A stretch of DNA of 64,000 nt, taken from contig NZ_FUYM01000004.1 of NCBI RefSeq assembly GCF_900167915.1, positions 310,001-374,000 of the forward strand. Direction: 5' to 3'. Both the position numbers and the translations under genes were made by a program. A model generated the notes under the pieces. That model saw only the letters and a list, made by a program, of their open reading frames with translations, was not told the origin of the DNA and did not search any database. Below, piece by piece: positions 1 to 8,108 of the stretch; position 1 is the first letter of the stretch, and each line of letters opens with the position of its first letter. The DNA comes from Rhizorhabdus histidinilytica. GTDB taxonomy: Bacteria > Pseudomonadota > Alphaproteobacteria > Sphingomonadales > Sphingomonadaceae.

Positions 1-27
1 CCGCCGCTCGATCGCCGCTCCGAACCG

Positions 28-681
28 TCAGGCCAGCGCGGCCAGCCCCAGCACCGCCGCCTCGATCCGCCGCCGATCCTCCTCGCCGGCCGGCCGGCCA
101 TCCCGCCGCGCGGCGATCAGCCGGTCGAGCCAGGCAGGGCCGAACTCGAAATGATGGTCGACGCACAGGCTTTCGACCGCCCGGCGCACGTCGCGCCCGC
201 AATCGTCGAGGATCGCCAGCCGGCGATTGAGCGCTGCCTCGAGCTGCGCGGCGCGTTCGATATCGCCGGTGGCGCCAGCCGCGCCCGACCGCACCACGCC
301 GCGCCCGGCCAGTTCGCGATAGAGGCCGCCGCTCGGCGCGAGCTCGGCATAATGCGCCCAGTAGAGCTTGAAGAGCACCCGTCCTGCATCGCGCATCGCC
401 GCGCCGTCGCGGGCCGGGTGGTCGAGCAACCCCGCCAGCCAGGCGCGGCCGACGGCATCGACCGCCTGGCCATGATCGCCCATTCCGATCGCGGCGGCGG
501 CCTCCTCCGCCTTGCCGCGTTGCCACAGCCGTTGCGTGGCCGGGTCGAGCGGTCCGGCGCGCAGCGCGCGGTGCAGCCGCAGCTCCGCCGTCCCGCGATC
601 GAGGCGCGGCCCGCCGATGGCGATCAGCCGCCCCGCCTTGTTCCGTGCCCCCGCCTTGCGCTTACGCCCCGCTCTGGCCAT
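28..681 (-). CDS. Hypothetical protein, about 217 aa
   Basis: I do not recognise a family. The start is taken at an ATG giving MARAGRKRKAG, a very basic N-terminus. A longer in-frame reading exists upstream, but it runs across the divergent regulator gene and has shadow-like composition. The protein is Ala/Arg/Gly rich and has no signal peptide, membrane segment or cysteine cluster. The C-terminal half (CVDHHFEFGPAWLDRL and following) looks like a folded helical domain. It is divergent from the XRE regulator gene with an inverted repeat between them, so the regulator may control it. Function unknown. Confidence 0.6.
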   Translation of the reverse strand: MARAGRKRKAGARNKAGRLIAIGGPRLDRGTAELRLHRALRAGPLDPATQRLWQRGKAEEAAAAIGMGDHGQAVDAVGRAWLAGLLDHPARDGAAMRDAGRVLFKLYWAHYAELAPSGGLYRELAGRGVVRSGAAGATGDIERAAQLEAALNRRLAILDDCGRDVRRAVESLCVDHHFEFGPAWLDRLIAARRDGRPAGEEDRRRIEAAVLGLAALA

Positions 682-739
682 GGCCGATCTCGCTCCTCGT
701 CGCTGGTCGCCGGTCGTCCCGCCGACAAATTGGTTGAAC

Positions 740-755
740 AATCTTGCACAAGATT
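740..755. promoter_or_regulatory. Candidate operator, 7-bp perfect inverted repeat
   Basis: AATCTTG and CAAGATT are separated by CA. The site lies between the divergent hypothetical gene and the XRE regulator gene, about 40 bp upstream of the latter's start, which is a typical place for autoregulation. Its core TTGCACAA resembles the palindrome TTGTACAA in the promoter of the small operon near position 1933. Binding by the XRE protein is inferred. Confidence 0.45.
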
Positions 756-792
756 TACGGATATCCTCGACCGGTGACCGAGGAGTGAGTCG

Positions 793-1320
793 ATGTCCCT
801 GCCTTTCGAACGCATGCGCCTGCTGCGCGCCCGTTCCGGGCTCTCGATGCGGGCCTTCGCGGCGCTGCTCGGCAGCCCGCTCGACACCCGCTATGCCTAT
901 TATGAGGAACGCCGTTTCACCGGCCTCCTCCCGATCGACGCCGCCCGCCGGATTGCCGCCGCGCTCCATCCTTATGGCGTGGAAGCGCGGGAGGTGCTGG
1001 CGCTCGCCGGTCTGTCCGACGATGAAGCCGCGGCCGACATCGCCGTACAGGCGCCCACCGTCCAATATCTCCGCCTCGACGTCGCCTTTCCTAGTGAAGA
1101 AGCCCTGACCCGCATGTTCGAGACCATGCTGGAGGACGAGGTTCCCGCCGAGCATCGCGACGCGCTCGCGCGAACGCTTGCGCGGCGTCTGCCATCCGCG
1201 CTTCAGCGCGCGACAACATCGCCGCCCGTGCCGGTTCGGGCGCATTGGCCTGCTCCCGGCGAAGACGCTGCATCGCCTGCCAGGCGTCGTGGGCCTCGCC
1301 GGCCAGGATCGCACATCTGA
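793..1320 (+). CDS. XRE-like helix-turn-helix transcriptional regulator
   Basis: A 175-aa protein. Residues 1-65 look like an XRE/Cro-type helix-turn-helix: RMRLLRARSGLSMRAFAALLG, then a YEERRF segment and a hydrophobic helix. GAGGAG eight bases before the ATG supports the start. The C-terminal 40 residues are Pro/Arg rich and overlap an opposite-strand reading frame, so the true end or the reality of that overlap is uncertain. It probably represses its own promoter and the divergent gene. No ligand domain is evident. Confidence 0.65.
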   Translation: MSLPFERMRLLRARSGLSMRAFAALLGSPLDTRYAYYEERRFTGLLPIDAARRIAAALHPYGVEAREVLALAGLSDDEAAADIAVQAPTVQYLRLDVAFPSEEALTRMFETMLEDEVPAEHRDALARTLARRLPSALQRATTSPPVPVRAHWPAPGEDAASPARRRGPRRPGSHI

Positions 1321-1393
1321 TGTCGCAGGCCGGGCAGTTGAGATGGCAGCCCGGCGACGCCCGATAGACCGGCTCGCCCATGAATCGACTCAC
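1091..1393 (-). CDS. Small cysteine-motif protein, possible metal binder
   Basis: A reading frame of up to 100 aa starting at GTG (or ATG at 1381). It carries a compact CHLNCPACDIRC motif (Cys-X3-Cys-X2-Cys-X3-Cys, residues 16-27) that could hold a metal or Fe-S centre. A charged helical stretch follows. Its last 75 codons lie antisense to the XRE gene end, so only one of the two tails may be genuine. The N-terminal third is not explained by shadowing. Function unknown. Confidence 0.4.
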   Translation of the reverse strand: MSRFMGEPVYRASPGCHLNCPACDIRCAILAGEAHDAWQAMQRLRREQANAPEPARAAMLSRAEARMADAAQAFARARRDARREPRPPAWSRTCGSGLLH

Positions 1394-1463
1394 ATTTGTT
1401 CTTGTTATGTTCTATCCTATCCGTCCGATCCTACATGTCTAGGATTTTTCCTATCGGCTGTGT

Positions 1464-1496
1464 AAAAAAATGCCCGCGGCGGGGAAACCGCGGGCA
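1464..1496 (-). terminator. Rho-independent terminator
   Basis: A 9-bp perfect GC-rich stem (TGCCCGCGG with CCGCGGGCA, loop of 8) is followed on the minus strand by seven T residues. It lies a few bases beyond the stop codon of the 80-aa minus-strand gene, which supports that gene being expressed. Confidence 0.85.
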
Positions 1497-1502
1497 GGCC
1501 GC

Positions 1503-1745
1503 CTATCGGACCTGACGGGGAACGTCGCGGATCGAACGATAGGGTTGCATGGCAGCCGAGGGGGAGCCCGCCGGGGGATTGGCGCCGGACATGATGGCGG
1601 CTGGTTCCGCCCGGAAGGACGGGGCGATCATCCAGGCCGGCGGTCGGGGCCGCTGCCGTTCGATGGGGGGAAACCCCATTCCGGCGAGAGCGTCGGCGGT
1701 GAGGTCCTCCGCCTGCTCCATCCAGTCGGTCGTCATCATGTTCAT
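1503..1745 (-). CDS. Hypothetical protein, 80 aa
   Basis: Small protein of unknown function starting MNMMTTDWMEQAEDL. AAAGGTGAG just upstream of the ATG is a strong ribosome binding site, and a clear intrinsic terminator follows the stop. Together these argue for a real monocistronic gene. The sequence is Pro/Ala/Met rich with no signal peptide or obvious domain. The 230-bp upstream region is AT-richer than its surroundings and probably holds promoters for both this gene and the divergent small operon. Confidence 0.6.
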   Translation of the reverse strand: MNMMTTDWMEQAEDLTADALAGMGFPPIERQRPRPPAWMIAPSFRAEPAAIMSGANPPAGSPSAAMQPYRSIRDVPRQVR

Positions 1746-1926
1746 CGCGACTCACCTTTGCCCATAGCGTCCGCCTCACCGCTGTGCGCCTTGGCAATGA
1801 ACAAGAAAATAGGACCTCCTCCGAAGTTACAATTGTTCACACGGCCGTAGCCGAATCCCTGATTTTCCTACTTAACAAGGTTTAACATATCCATATGTCC
1901 GCAGGCAGGCGGTCCCGGAATTTCGA

Positions 1927-1954
1927 TTGACTTTGTACAAGAATATTGTATATC
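1927..1954 (+). promoter_or_regulatory. Sigma70-like promoter with overlapping palindrome
   Basis: TTGACT and TATATC lie 16 bp apart, upstream of the 88-aa gene. The spacer contains the perfect palindrome TTGTACAA (1933-1940), similar to TTGCACAA in the operator at 740-755. Promoter assignment is by consensus only. Confidence 0.5.
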
Positions 1955-1978
1955 GATACAACTCTTTCCGGAGCCGTG

Positions 1979-2245
1979 ATGACCTTCCTACCAACCATCG
2001 ACGCCGGTTGCCGCGAGGTGATCGAGATCGACGCGCTTCAACGCGCGCTGCGCAATCTCCGCCACTGGTCGGCGACGGCGGCGGCCCGTCGAGGCTATGT
2101 CGATGATCGCGACCGGCGCCTGTTCGCCACTGCCGCCGGGCTGCGCGATGCGGCGTGGGCCGACTGCCTCCACGCCGCCTATGATCTGTTCGAAATCGAC
2201 GCGATCCACGGTGCCTGGATCGAGGCGGGCGGGCACGAGGCATGA
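1979..2245 (+). CDS. Hypothetical protein, 88 aa
   Basis: The start is chosen at ATG 1979 (MTFLPTIDAGCREV), because TTCCGGAG lies just upstream; a start 33 bases earlier falls inside the promoter. The protein looks helical and acidic, with a conserved-looking core around AAWADCLHAAYDLFEID. No known domain is recognised. It overlaps the next gene by four bases (ATGA), so the two are probably translationally coupled. Confidence 0.6.
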   Translation: MTFLPTIDAGCREVIEIDALQRALRNLRHWSATAAARRGYVDDRDRRLFATAAGLRDAAWADCLHAAYDLFEIDAIHGAWIEAGGHEA

Positions 2246-2478
2246 GCGAGGTCCCGGCACATCGCGGGCTCCGGCTCGCCTCGGTGCTGTCCGTCATCGC
2301 GCAAGCGGAGGAGGATGCCCGCCATTACGACCTGTTGCCAGGCAATCGCGACCGGCATGCGGAGGCCGCGCAGCAGGCGGACCGATGCGCGGAGACGAGC
2401 CGTTCGCTCGCCCGCCGGCTGATTGAGGATGCTTTTCCGGGGGTGAGCTGGGCGATGATCGAACGCGCCGCCCTTTAG
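2242..2478 (+). CDS. Hypothetical protein, 78 aa
   Basis: Second gene of a two-gene unit, starting inside the stop of the previous gene. It is a short helical protein with alternating charge and no cysteines or membrane segments. Family not recognised. The promoter near 1927 and the four-base overlap argue that both products are made together. Confidence 0.55.
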   Translation: MSEVPAHRGLRLASVLSVIAQAEEDARHYDLLPGNRDRHAEAAQQADRCAETSRSLARRLIEDAFPGVSWAMIERAAL

Positions 2479-2489
2479 AAGCCAGGACG

Positions 2490-3284
2490 CTAAACGGTCA
2501 CCAGCTTGATGCCGGTGATGAACAGCACCACGGCCAGGCAGCGCTGGATGATCCGCTCGTCCAGCCACAGCGTCAGCCGCGACCCGATGACGATGCCGGG
2601 GATCGATCCGATCAGCAGCATGCCAAGCAGCCGCAGGTCGACGCTTCCGGCGATCAGATAGCCGATCCCGCCGACCAGGGTGAGCGGCACCGCATGCATG
2701 ATGTCGGTGCCGACCAGTTTCCGCGCGGTCAGCCGCAGCGGATAGAGCATCAGCAGCAGAGTCGCCCCCAGCGCCCCCGCGCCGACCGACGTCAGGGTGA
2801 CGAGCGTTCCCAGCACCGCCCCCGCCGCTACGGTCAGGATCGGTTGGAACCGGATGAAGCGGCGCGCCTTCGCCTCGTCATCGGTGTCGATCATCGCGTG
2901 GACGAGTTGGCGGCGGAACAGCGTCGCGAACGAGGTGATGATCAGCATGCCGCCGAGCAGGGTGACGATGAGCCCGCTCTTCTCCTGATGACCGCCGAAT
3001 TCGAAGAGCAGCAGCAGGGTCAGGATCGCCGCGGGGATGCTGCCCAGGCACAGCCATCCGACGATGCGATGGTCGGCGCTGTTCTGCCGGTGGTGGACGA
3101 TCGAGCCGACCGTCTTGGTCGCCGCCGCGAACCACAGGTCGGTGCCGACCGCCGTCGCCGGCGCGACCCCGAACAACAGGATCAGGATAGGAGACATCAG
3201 CGATCCGCCGCCGACGCCGGTCATGCCGACGATCGTCCCGACCAGGAGGCCGGCAAGTGTGTTGAGCCAATCCACGGGAATCAT
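2490..3284 (-). CDS. TauE/SafE-family sulfite/organosulfonate exporter-like permease
   Basis: A 264-aa inner-membrane protein with about eight hydrophobic segments arranged as two similar halves. The N-terminal GMTGVGGGSLMSPIL motif and the second-half TSVGAGALGATLLL motif are typical of the TauE/SafE (DUF81) family. These proteins export or move small anions such as sulfite, sulfoacetate or C2 acids; the substrate here is unknown. It stands alone, convergent with the small operon on its left. The ATG gives MIPVDWLNTL, with GGAGATC upstream. Confidence 0.85.
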   Translation of the reverse strand: MIPVDWLNTLAGLLVGTIVGMTGVGGGSLMSPILILLFGVAPATAVGTDLWFAAATKTVGSIVHHRQNSADHRIVGWLCLGSIPAAILTLLLLFEFGGHQEKSGLIVTLLGGMLIITSFATLFRRQLVHAMIDTDDEAKARRFIRFQPILTVAAGAVLGTLVTLTSVGAGALGATLLLMLYPLRLTARKLVGTDIMHAVPLTLVGGIGYLIAGSVDLRLLGMLLIGSIPGIVIGSRLTLWLDERIIQRCLAVVLFITGIKLVTV

Positions 3285-3595
3285 CGACCCGGCGATCTCC
3301 GGCGAGAGGCCGCACCTCCGGAACGAGGTCGACGGGGCGGATCAGCAAATCGCTCAGCCATGGCCCACATCGTTGTAAGCTGGGAGGCGATCCGTCAATC
3401 CGTGAACTATAGCGGCCCGCGGCGCGCGCGACTGCCGGCGGACGACGATCGCGATCGGGCCTGTGCCGGCCAGCCGCCCGAATTGGTCCATGTGCCCCTT
3501 CACGGACCCGCCTCTACCCACAGCGTCACCGCCGCGCGCCAAAGGAAAATTTGCCTCGCGCCTAGGAAATGTGCGGCTTGCGCCCCCCAACGGCA
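3285..3595. other. Intergenic stretch with no supported gene
   Basis: About 310 bp upstream of the TauE-like gene and downstream of the UrcA terminator. Reading frames crossing it are shadows of neighbouring genes. It must hold the TauE-like promoter, but no convincing -35/-10 pair stands out. Confidence 0.5.
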
Positions 3596-3638
3596 AAGGC
3601 CGCCAGGGAAGGCTGGAGGACCTTCGTCTGGCGGCCTT
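3596..3638 (-). terminator. Probable terminator after the UrcA-family gene
   Basis: AAGGCCGCCAG (3596-3606) and CTGGCGGCCTT (3628-3638) form a perfect 11-bp stem just beyond the UrcA stop. The loop contains a smaller inner stem. Only a short T run follows, so it may be a weak or factor-assisted terminator. Confidence 0.6.
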
Positions 3639-3664
3639 GCCGGAGGCCATCGATGGCGCCCGGA

Positions 3665-3979
3665 TCAGCGGGCGGCGAGCTTCAGTTCCGAAACCTGGCC
3701 GGTCATGGCCAGCTTGGCCTTGGCGGCGCCGATCGCATCCTGGCGGCAGTTGGCGACCTTGATGCTGGTGGCGACGTCGGCCTGGCCGCAGACCTCGTAC
3801 GCCGCGCGGCGGATGCGGGCGTCGAGGCGGGCTGCGCCGGTCTCGCTCTGGATGTCCAGATCGCCATAGGCGACGGAAACGCTCACCGGCTCGGCCCGCA
3901 GCGGGGTCGCCGCGGCGACGGTGACGAAGGTGGCGACCAGCGCGAAGGTGCCGGCGACGGTGTTCTTGAAGGTCTGCAT
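3665..3979 (-). CDS. UrcA family protein (secreted)
   Basis: A 104-aa protein with a Sec signal peptide (residues 1 to about 30, ending at LRAEP). It has the UrcA-family pattern: V-YGDLD, LDARIRRAAYEVCG and a second Cys in VANCRQDAI, likely forming a disulfide. The family is common in sphingomonads and caulobacters, but its function is not known. GAAAGGGACG precedes the ATG, and TATAAAAT around 4065 may be the -10 box. It is followed by a stem-loop terminator, so it is probably monocistronic. Confidence 0.85.
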   Translation of the reverse strand: MQTFKNTVAGTFALVATFVTVAAATPLRAEPVSVSVAYGDLDIQSETGAARLDARIRRAAYEVCGQADVATSIKVANCRQDAIGAAKAKLAMTGQVSELKLAAR

Positions 3980-4139
3980 TGTAACGTCCCTTTCGATGTG
4001 CGTTGTGGATGCGCATCTCTCAGCAGGAACCGTGCCAAATGCATTTCCCTTGAAAAAACTGTGATTTTATAAACAGCGCGTCAAGAATCTTTGCCAAATA
4101 TTGCCATTATTATCCAATTTTTGGCAAATTGCGCCCCGC

Positions 4140-5162
4140 TCAGCGGGACCGGATCGACTGACGATCGAACATCCAGCCGGGATATTCCGCGGGCATCGCG
4201 CTCGCCGCGTCGAGTGCCGCCAGCTCCTCCGCGTTCAGCACCACCTCGGTCGATGCGATATTGTCGGCAAGCTGGTCGGCGCGCCTGGCGCCCACGATCA
4301 CGCTGGTGACCGCGGGTTGGTGCAGCAGCCAGGCGAGCGCGATCTGCGCCACCGAGACGCCCTTCGCGGCAGCGATCGGACGCATCGCATCGATCACGCC
4401 ACGCGCGCGTCCGCGATCGACCGGCGGGAAATCGAAGGCGGCGCGACGCCCTTCGCCGCTCGTCTCGTTGCCGATGTCGAACTTGCCCGACAGTAGCCCG
4501 CCCGCCAGCGGGCTCCACACCATCAGGCCCAGCCCTTCCGATCGCATCATCGGCACCAGTTCGCGTTCGAGGTCGCGGCCTGCGATCGAATAATAGGCCT
4601 GGAGCGAGGCGAAGCCGGCAAGCCCGCGCCGCTCGCTGATGCCCAGCGCCTTGACGATCTGCCACGCCGCCCAGTTGGACACGCCGACATAACGCACATG
4701 TCCGTGACGTACGAGCGTATCGAGGGCCTCGATCGTCTCCTCTATCGGCGTCGTCGCGTCGAAGCCGTGGACCTGGTAGAGGTCGATATGGTCGAGGCCG
4801 AGCCGGGTCAGGCTGGCCTTGACCGCCTCCATGATGTGGTAGCGCGACAGGCCGACCTGATTGGGCCCCTTGCCCATCCGTCCCATTACCTTCGTCGCGA
4901 CGACGATCTCGTCGCGCGCGATGCCGAGATTGCGGATCGCCCGCCCGGTGATCTGCTCCGACCGTCCTTCGCCATAGACATTGGCGGTATCGACGAAGTT
5001 GATCCCGGCATCGAGCGACTGGCGCAGCAGCTGATCCACGTCGCCCTGCTGAAGATTGCCGATCGGCGCCCACATCCCTTCGGAACCGCCGCCGAAGGTC
5101 ATCGTGCCGAGGCACAGCTCGGAGACGTGGAGGCCGGTCCGGCCCAGGGGTTTGTAGCGCAT
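4140..5162 (-). CDS. Aldo/keto reductase
   Basis: A 340-aa soluble NADPH-dependent oxidoreductase with a TIM-barrel fold. The family tetrad is visible in order: Asp and Tyr in FVDTANVYGEG, Lys in VVATKV and His in LYQVHGFD. The C-terminal VIVGARRADQLADN segment is the usual cofactor-binding end. It resembles the general stress protein/YajO-like branch that reduces aldehydes and ketones. It is the third gene of a purT-ridA-AKR unit, 47 bp after ridA, so it may detoxify reactive carbonyls there. The physiological substrate cannot be told. Confidence 0.88.
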   Translation of the reverse strand: MRYKPLGRTGLHVSELCLGTMTFGGGSEGMWAPIGNLQQGDVDQLLRQSLDAGINFVDTANVYGEGRSEQITGRAIRNLGIARDEIVVATKVMGRMGKGPNQVGLSRYHIMEAVKASLTRLGLDHIDLYQVHGFDATTPIEETIEALDTLVRHGHVRYVGVSNWAAWQIVKALGISERRGLAGFASLQAYYSIAGRDLERELVPMMRSEGLGLMVWSPLAGGLLSGKFDIGNETSGEGRRAAFDFPPVDRGRARGVIDAMRPIAAAKGVSVAQIALAWLLHQPAVTSVIVGARRADQLADNIASTEVVLNAEELAALDAASAMPAEYPGWMFDRQSIRSR

Positions 5163-5209
5163 CGCGTCGTCTCCTCAGCTTGGCGGCCGGGGAGAGCCCG
5201 CGCCGCGTT

Positions 5210-5593
5210 TCAGCGGCGCCGCAGCGCCGTCACCTCGATCTCCACCTTCATCTCGGGCCTGATCAGCCCGACGATGAGGGCGGTCGCCGCCGGACGGATC
5301 TCGCCGAAGACCTCGCCCAGCACCGGCCCGACCTCGTCCCAATATTCGGCCCGTGTGAAATAATAGGTAGCGCGGACCACGTCGGCCATCGCGAAACCGG
5401 CACCGTCCAGCGTCCGGGCGATCAGCGCCAGCGCATTGCGCGCCTGGTCGGCGGCGCTGTCGGGCATGACCCGTGTCTCGGGATCATAGCCGGTCGTTCC
5501 CGCCACGAACGCCCATTCGCCGTCGACCAGCGCGCGGCTATAGCCGACTTGCTTCTCGAACGGCGATCCCGAGGAGATCAGCTGACGCGTCAC
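5210..5593 (-). CDS. RidA/YjgF-family enamine/imine deaminase
   Basis: A 127-aa member of the RidA superfamily, which hydrolyses reactive enamines and imines released by PLP enzymes. The family core is visible: AFVAGTTGYDPET, DQARNALALIARTLDGAG, VVRATYYFTR and the end VEIEVTALRRR. It starts with GTG overlapping the purT stop (GTGA), indicating translational coupling. A role in clearing reactive intermediates is inferred from the family. Members vary in their active-site Arg, so deaminase activity is likely but not certain. Confidence 0.85.
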   Translation of the reverse strand: MTRQLISSGSPFEKQVGYSRALVDGEWAFVAGTTGYDPETRVMPDSAADQARNALALIARTLDGAGFAMADVVRATYYFTRAEYWDEVGPVLGEVFGEIRPAATALIVGLIRPEMKVEIEVTALRRR

Positions 5594-6777
5594 TGGACTT
5601 CTCCCGCATAGACAATGCTCAGCTTCGCCACGGCGGCGCGGGCCGCCGCACGGGCGTCGTCGGCCGTTCCCTCGCGCGCCAACGCCAGCGCCACGCCCAT
5701 GCGACGATTCGGCCGGGTGACGGGCTTGCTGAACAGTCGCACGTCGGTCTCGACGCCCGGCGCCGGCGCCAGGGCTTCAGCCAGCCCCTCGATACGAAAG
5801 TCCTCGGCATGGCGATCGGCCAGCAGCACCGCCGAGGCCGACGCGCCGTTGAGGTGGATGTGCGGGATCGGGAGGCCGAGGATCGCGCGGGCGTGCAGGT
5901 CGAACTCGGTCAGGTTCTGCGAGATCAGCGTCACCATGCCGGTGTCGTGCGGCCGCGGCGACAACTCGGAGAAGATCACCTGCTCGCCTGCGACGAAGAA
6001 CTCGACCCCGAACAAACCATAACCGCCGAGATCGTCGACCACCTTGCGCGCCATGTCCTGCGCGGCGGCGAGCGCGGTCTTCGACATCGGCGTGGGCTGC
6101 CAGCTCTCGCGATAGTCGCCCAGTTCCTGGCGATGCCCGATCGGTTCGCAGAACAGCACGCCCTGGCGCGTCCGGATCGTCAGCAGCGTGATCTCATAAT
6201 CGAAGGCGATGAACGCCTCGACGATCACCCGCTGCCGGTCGCCACGCATCCCTTCGACCGCATAGTCCCACGCGGCATCGACGGCCTCCTCGGCAGTGAC
6301 GATGCTCTGTCCCTTGCCCGACGAGGACATCACCGGCTTCACCACGCAGGGGATGCCCACCGTCTTCACCGCCGCGCGCATCTCCTCGAGCGTCTCGGCA
6401 TAGAGGAAACGCGAGGTGACGAGACCCAGTTCGTTCGCGGCGACGTCGCGGATGCGATCGCGGTTCATCGTCAGCATCGTCGCGCGTGCGGACGGCACCA
6501 CCGAATAGCCCTTGTCTTCGAAATCGAGGAGCACCTCGGTCCGGATCGCCTCGACCTCGGGGACGATATGGTCGGGCCGGTGCTTCTCGATCACCGCCGC
6601 GAGCGCCTCGTCGTCCAGCATCGAGAGGACCTCATAGTCGTCGGCGACCTGCATCGCCGGCGCCTTCTCGTAGGAATCGCAGGCGATGACATAGGCGCCG
6701 AGCCGCTTGGCGGCGATGGTGAACTCGCGGCCGAGCTCACCCGAACCGAGCAACAATATCCTGGCGACAGGCCTCAT
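5590..6777 (-). CDS. purT: Formate-dependent phosphoribosylglycinamide formyltransferase PurT
   Basis: A 395-aa ATP-grasp enzyme that makes formyl-GAR from GAR, formate and ATP in purine synthesis. The start is set at ATG 6777 (MRPVARILLLGSGELGREF), because GAGGAGA precedes it and the length matches the family; an upstream extension is leader DNA. Visible motifs are the N-terminal nucleotide fold, KPVMSSSGKGQS for ATP binding, and FSELSPRPHDTGMVT near the metal site. It uses free formate, which the formamidase-type enzyme encoded near 25 kb would release. Confidence 0.93.
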   Translation of the reverse strand: MRPVARILLLGSGELGREFTIAAKRLGAYVIACDSYEKAPAMQVADDYEVLSMLDDEALAAVIEKHRPDHIVPEVEAIRTEVLLDFEDKGYSVVPSARATMLTMNRDRIRDVAANELGLVTSRFLYAETLEEMRAAVKTVGIPCVVKPVMSSSGKGQSIVTAEEAVDAAWDYAVEGMRGDRQRVIVEAFIAFDYEITLLTIRTRQGVLFCEPIGHRQELGDYRESWQPTPMSKTALAAAQDMARKVVDDLGGYGLFGVEFFVAGEQVIFSELSPRPHDTGMVTLISQNLTEFDLHARAILGLPIPHIHLNGASASAVLLADRHAEDFRIEGLAEALAPAPGVETDVRLFSKPVTRPNRRMGVALALAREGTADDARAAARAAVAKLSIVYAGEVQ

Positions 6778-6938
6778 AAGGGGAATCTCCTCGCCAAGGG
6801 CGCATAGACAGGAAAAGGCCGCAGGTGAAGCGGCCGCCGCTTCGACCAAAGACCTATCGTCACAGCCCAACTTCATTTTACGCCACATTCCGGAAGGGCT
6901 ATGAAGGCCTGGGGTTTTCGGGGGGAGTTTCCGGCCCG

Positions 6939-8108
6939 GTGTCGGTGGATTTCTTCATCTTCGCGGTGCTGCTGCTCGTCAACGGCCTGCTCGCGGTGGC
7001 GATGCTGTTGGCGGCGCGGACCTTGGGCCAGCCGAAGATGGCGATGCTGCTCGCCGCCGCCTTCGGCGGCAACGTGCTGCTCTATGCGAGCGACGCCACC
7101 TATTTCTTCCTCTTCAAGGGGGACATCTGGGTCAACCTCGCGGTCAGCGCGATCGCGATGACACCGCCGATCCTCGCCGCCATGGCCTATCGGATGCGGT
7201 CCGGCCTGCCCTCGCGCACGCTTCCCCTCGTCGCGACCCATGCCGCCGGGCTGCTGCTGATCCTGTGGTACAGCATCGTCGATCCCGACCGGGGGATGCG
7301 GAGCGCTATCGTTCCGCTCTACGCCGCGGCGGTGCTGCTGTTCGGCGTGACGACCGCGCTCGCGCATCCCGGCCGCAAGCTGCGGCTGGGGGAACGGCCG
7401 ATCATCTTTACCTGCTTCGGCCTCGCCGCGGTCGAGCTGGCCGGCGGCATCGTGCTCGCGGCGATGGGCAACGGCGAATCGGCCGCCCTCGACCGCGCCT
7501 ATACCTACATCGTCTTCCTCGGCTTGCCGGCGATGACGGTCGGAGCCGGCATCTTCTCGCTCTACCTGATGGGCGGCGACCTTGCCGAAAAGCTGCGCCT
7601 GACCGCCGAGACCGACTCGCTGACCGGAGCGCCGAACAGGCGGGCGGTCGAGGCCGTCGGCGTCCGCCTGATGGAGGAGGCACGCGCCACCGGCCGGCCG
7701 CTGTCGATCGCAATCTGCGACGTCGACCATTTCAAGGAGATCAACGATCTCCACGGCCATGGCCATGGCGACGAGGTACTGTGCCGCCTCACCGACCTGT
7801 TCCGCGAACAGCTCGGCGGCGCCGGCCATTATGGCCGCTTCGGTGGCGAGGAGTTCGTCCTGCTCTTCCCCGGCAGCGACGCCGAGACGGCCCGCGTCCT
7901 GGTCGAGGCGTTGCGCACGCGGATCATGGCGGTGCAGATCGGCGACCTCCCGCTGCGGCTGACCGCCAGCTTCGGCGTCGCGGCGATGAGCGCCGACGAC
8001 CATATCCTCGCCGACATCCTCAAGCGTGCCGACCGGGCGCTCTACGCTTCCAAAGAGAACGGGCGGAACCGGACGACCGTGGATCGCCAGGCCCAACCCG
8101 CTTTCTGA
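6939..8108 (+). CDS. Membrane-anchored GGDEF diguanylate cyclase
   Basis: About 389 aa from GTG 6939, with GGGGGAG about 11 bp upstream; ATG 6825 is a possible longer start. The N-terminal half has about six to seven hydrophobic segments. The C-terminal half is a GGDEF domain: TDSLTGAPNRRA, DVDHFKEIND and an intact RFGGEEF active loop, so it should make c-di-GMP. No RxxD inhibitory site precedes the loop. It is divergent from purT and abuts the convergent ArsC-like gene. Confidence 0.88.
   Translation: MSVDFFIFAVLLLVNGLLAVAMLLAARTLGQPKMAMLLAAAFGGNVLLYASDATYFFLFKGDIWVNLAVSAIAMTPPILAAMAYRMRSGLPSRTLPLVATHAAGLLLILWYSIVDPDRGMRSAIVPLYAAAVLLFGVTTALAHPGRKLRLGERPIIFTCFGLAAVELAGGIVLAAMGNGESAALDRAYTYIVFLGLPAMTVGAGIFSLYLMGGDLAEKLRLTAETDSLTGAPNRRAVEAVGVRLMEEARATGRPLSIAICDVDHFKEINDLHGHGHGDEVLCRLTDLFREQLGGAGHYGRFGGEEFVLLFPGSDAETARVLVEALRTRIMAVQIGDLPLRLTASFGVAAMSADDHILADILKRADRALYASKENGRNRTTVDRQAQPAF

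Noticed and set aside
1-2478. Prophage or plasmid remnant around the XRE gene
   Set aside because: Small genes with an XRE regulator suggest it, but there is no integrase, structural or replication gene and no attachment-site repeat.
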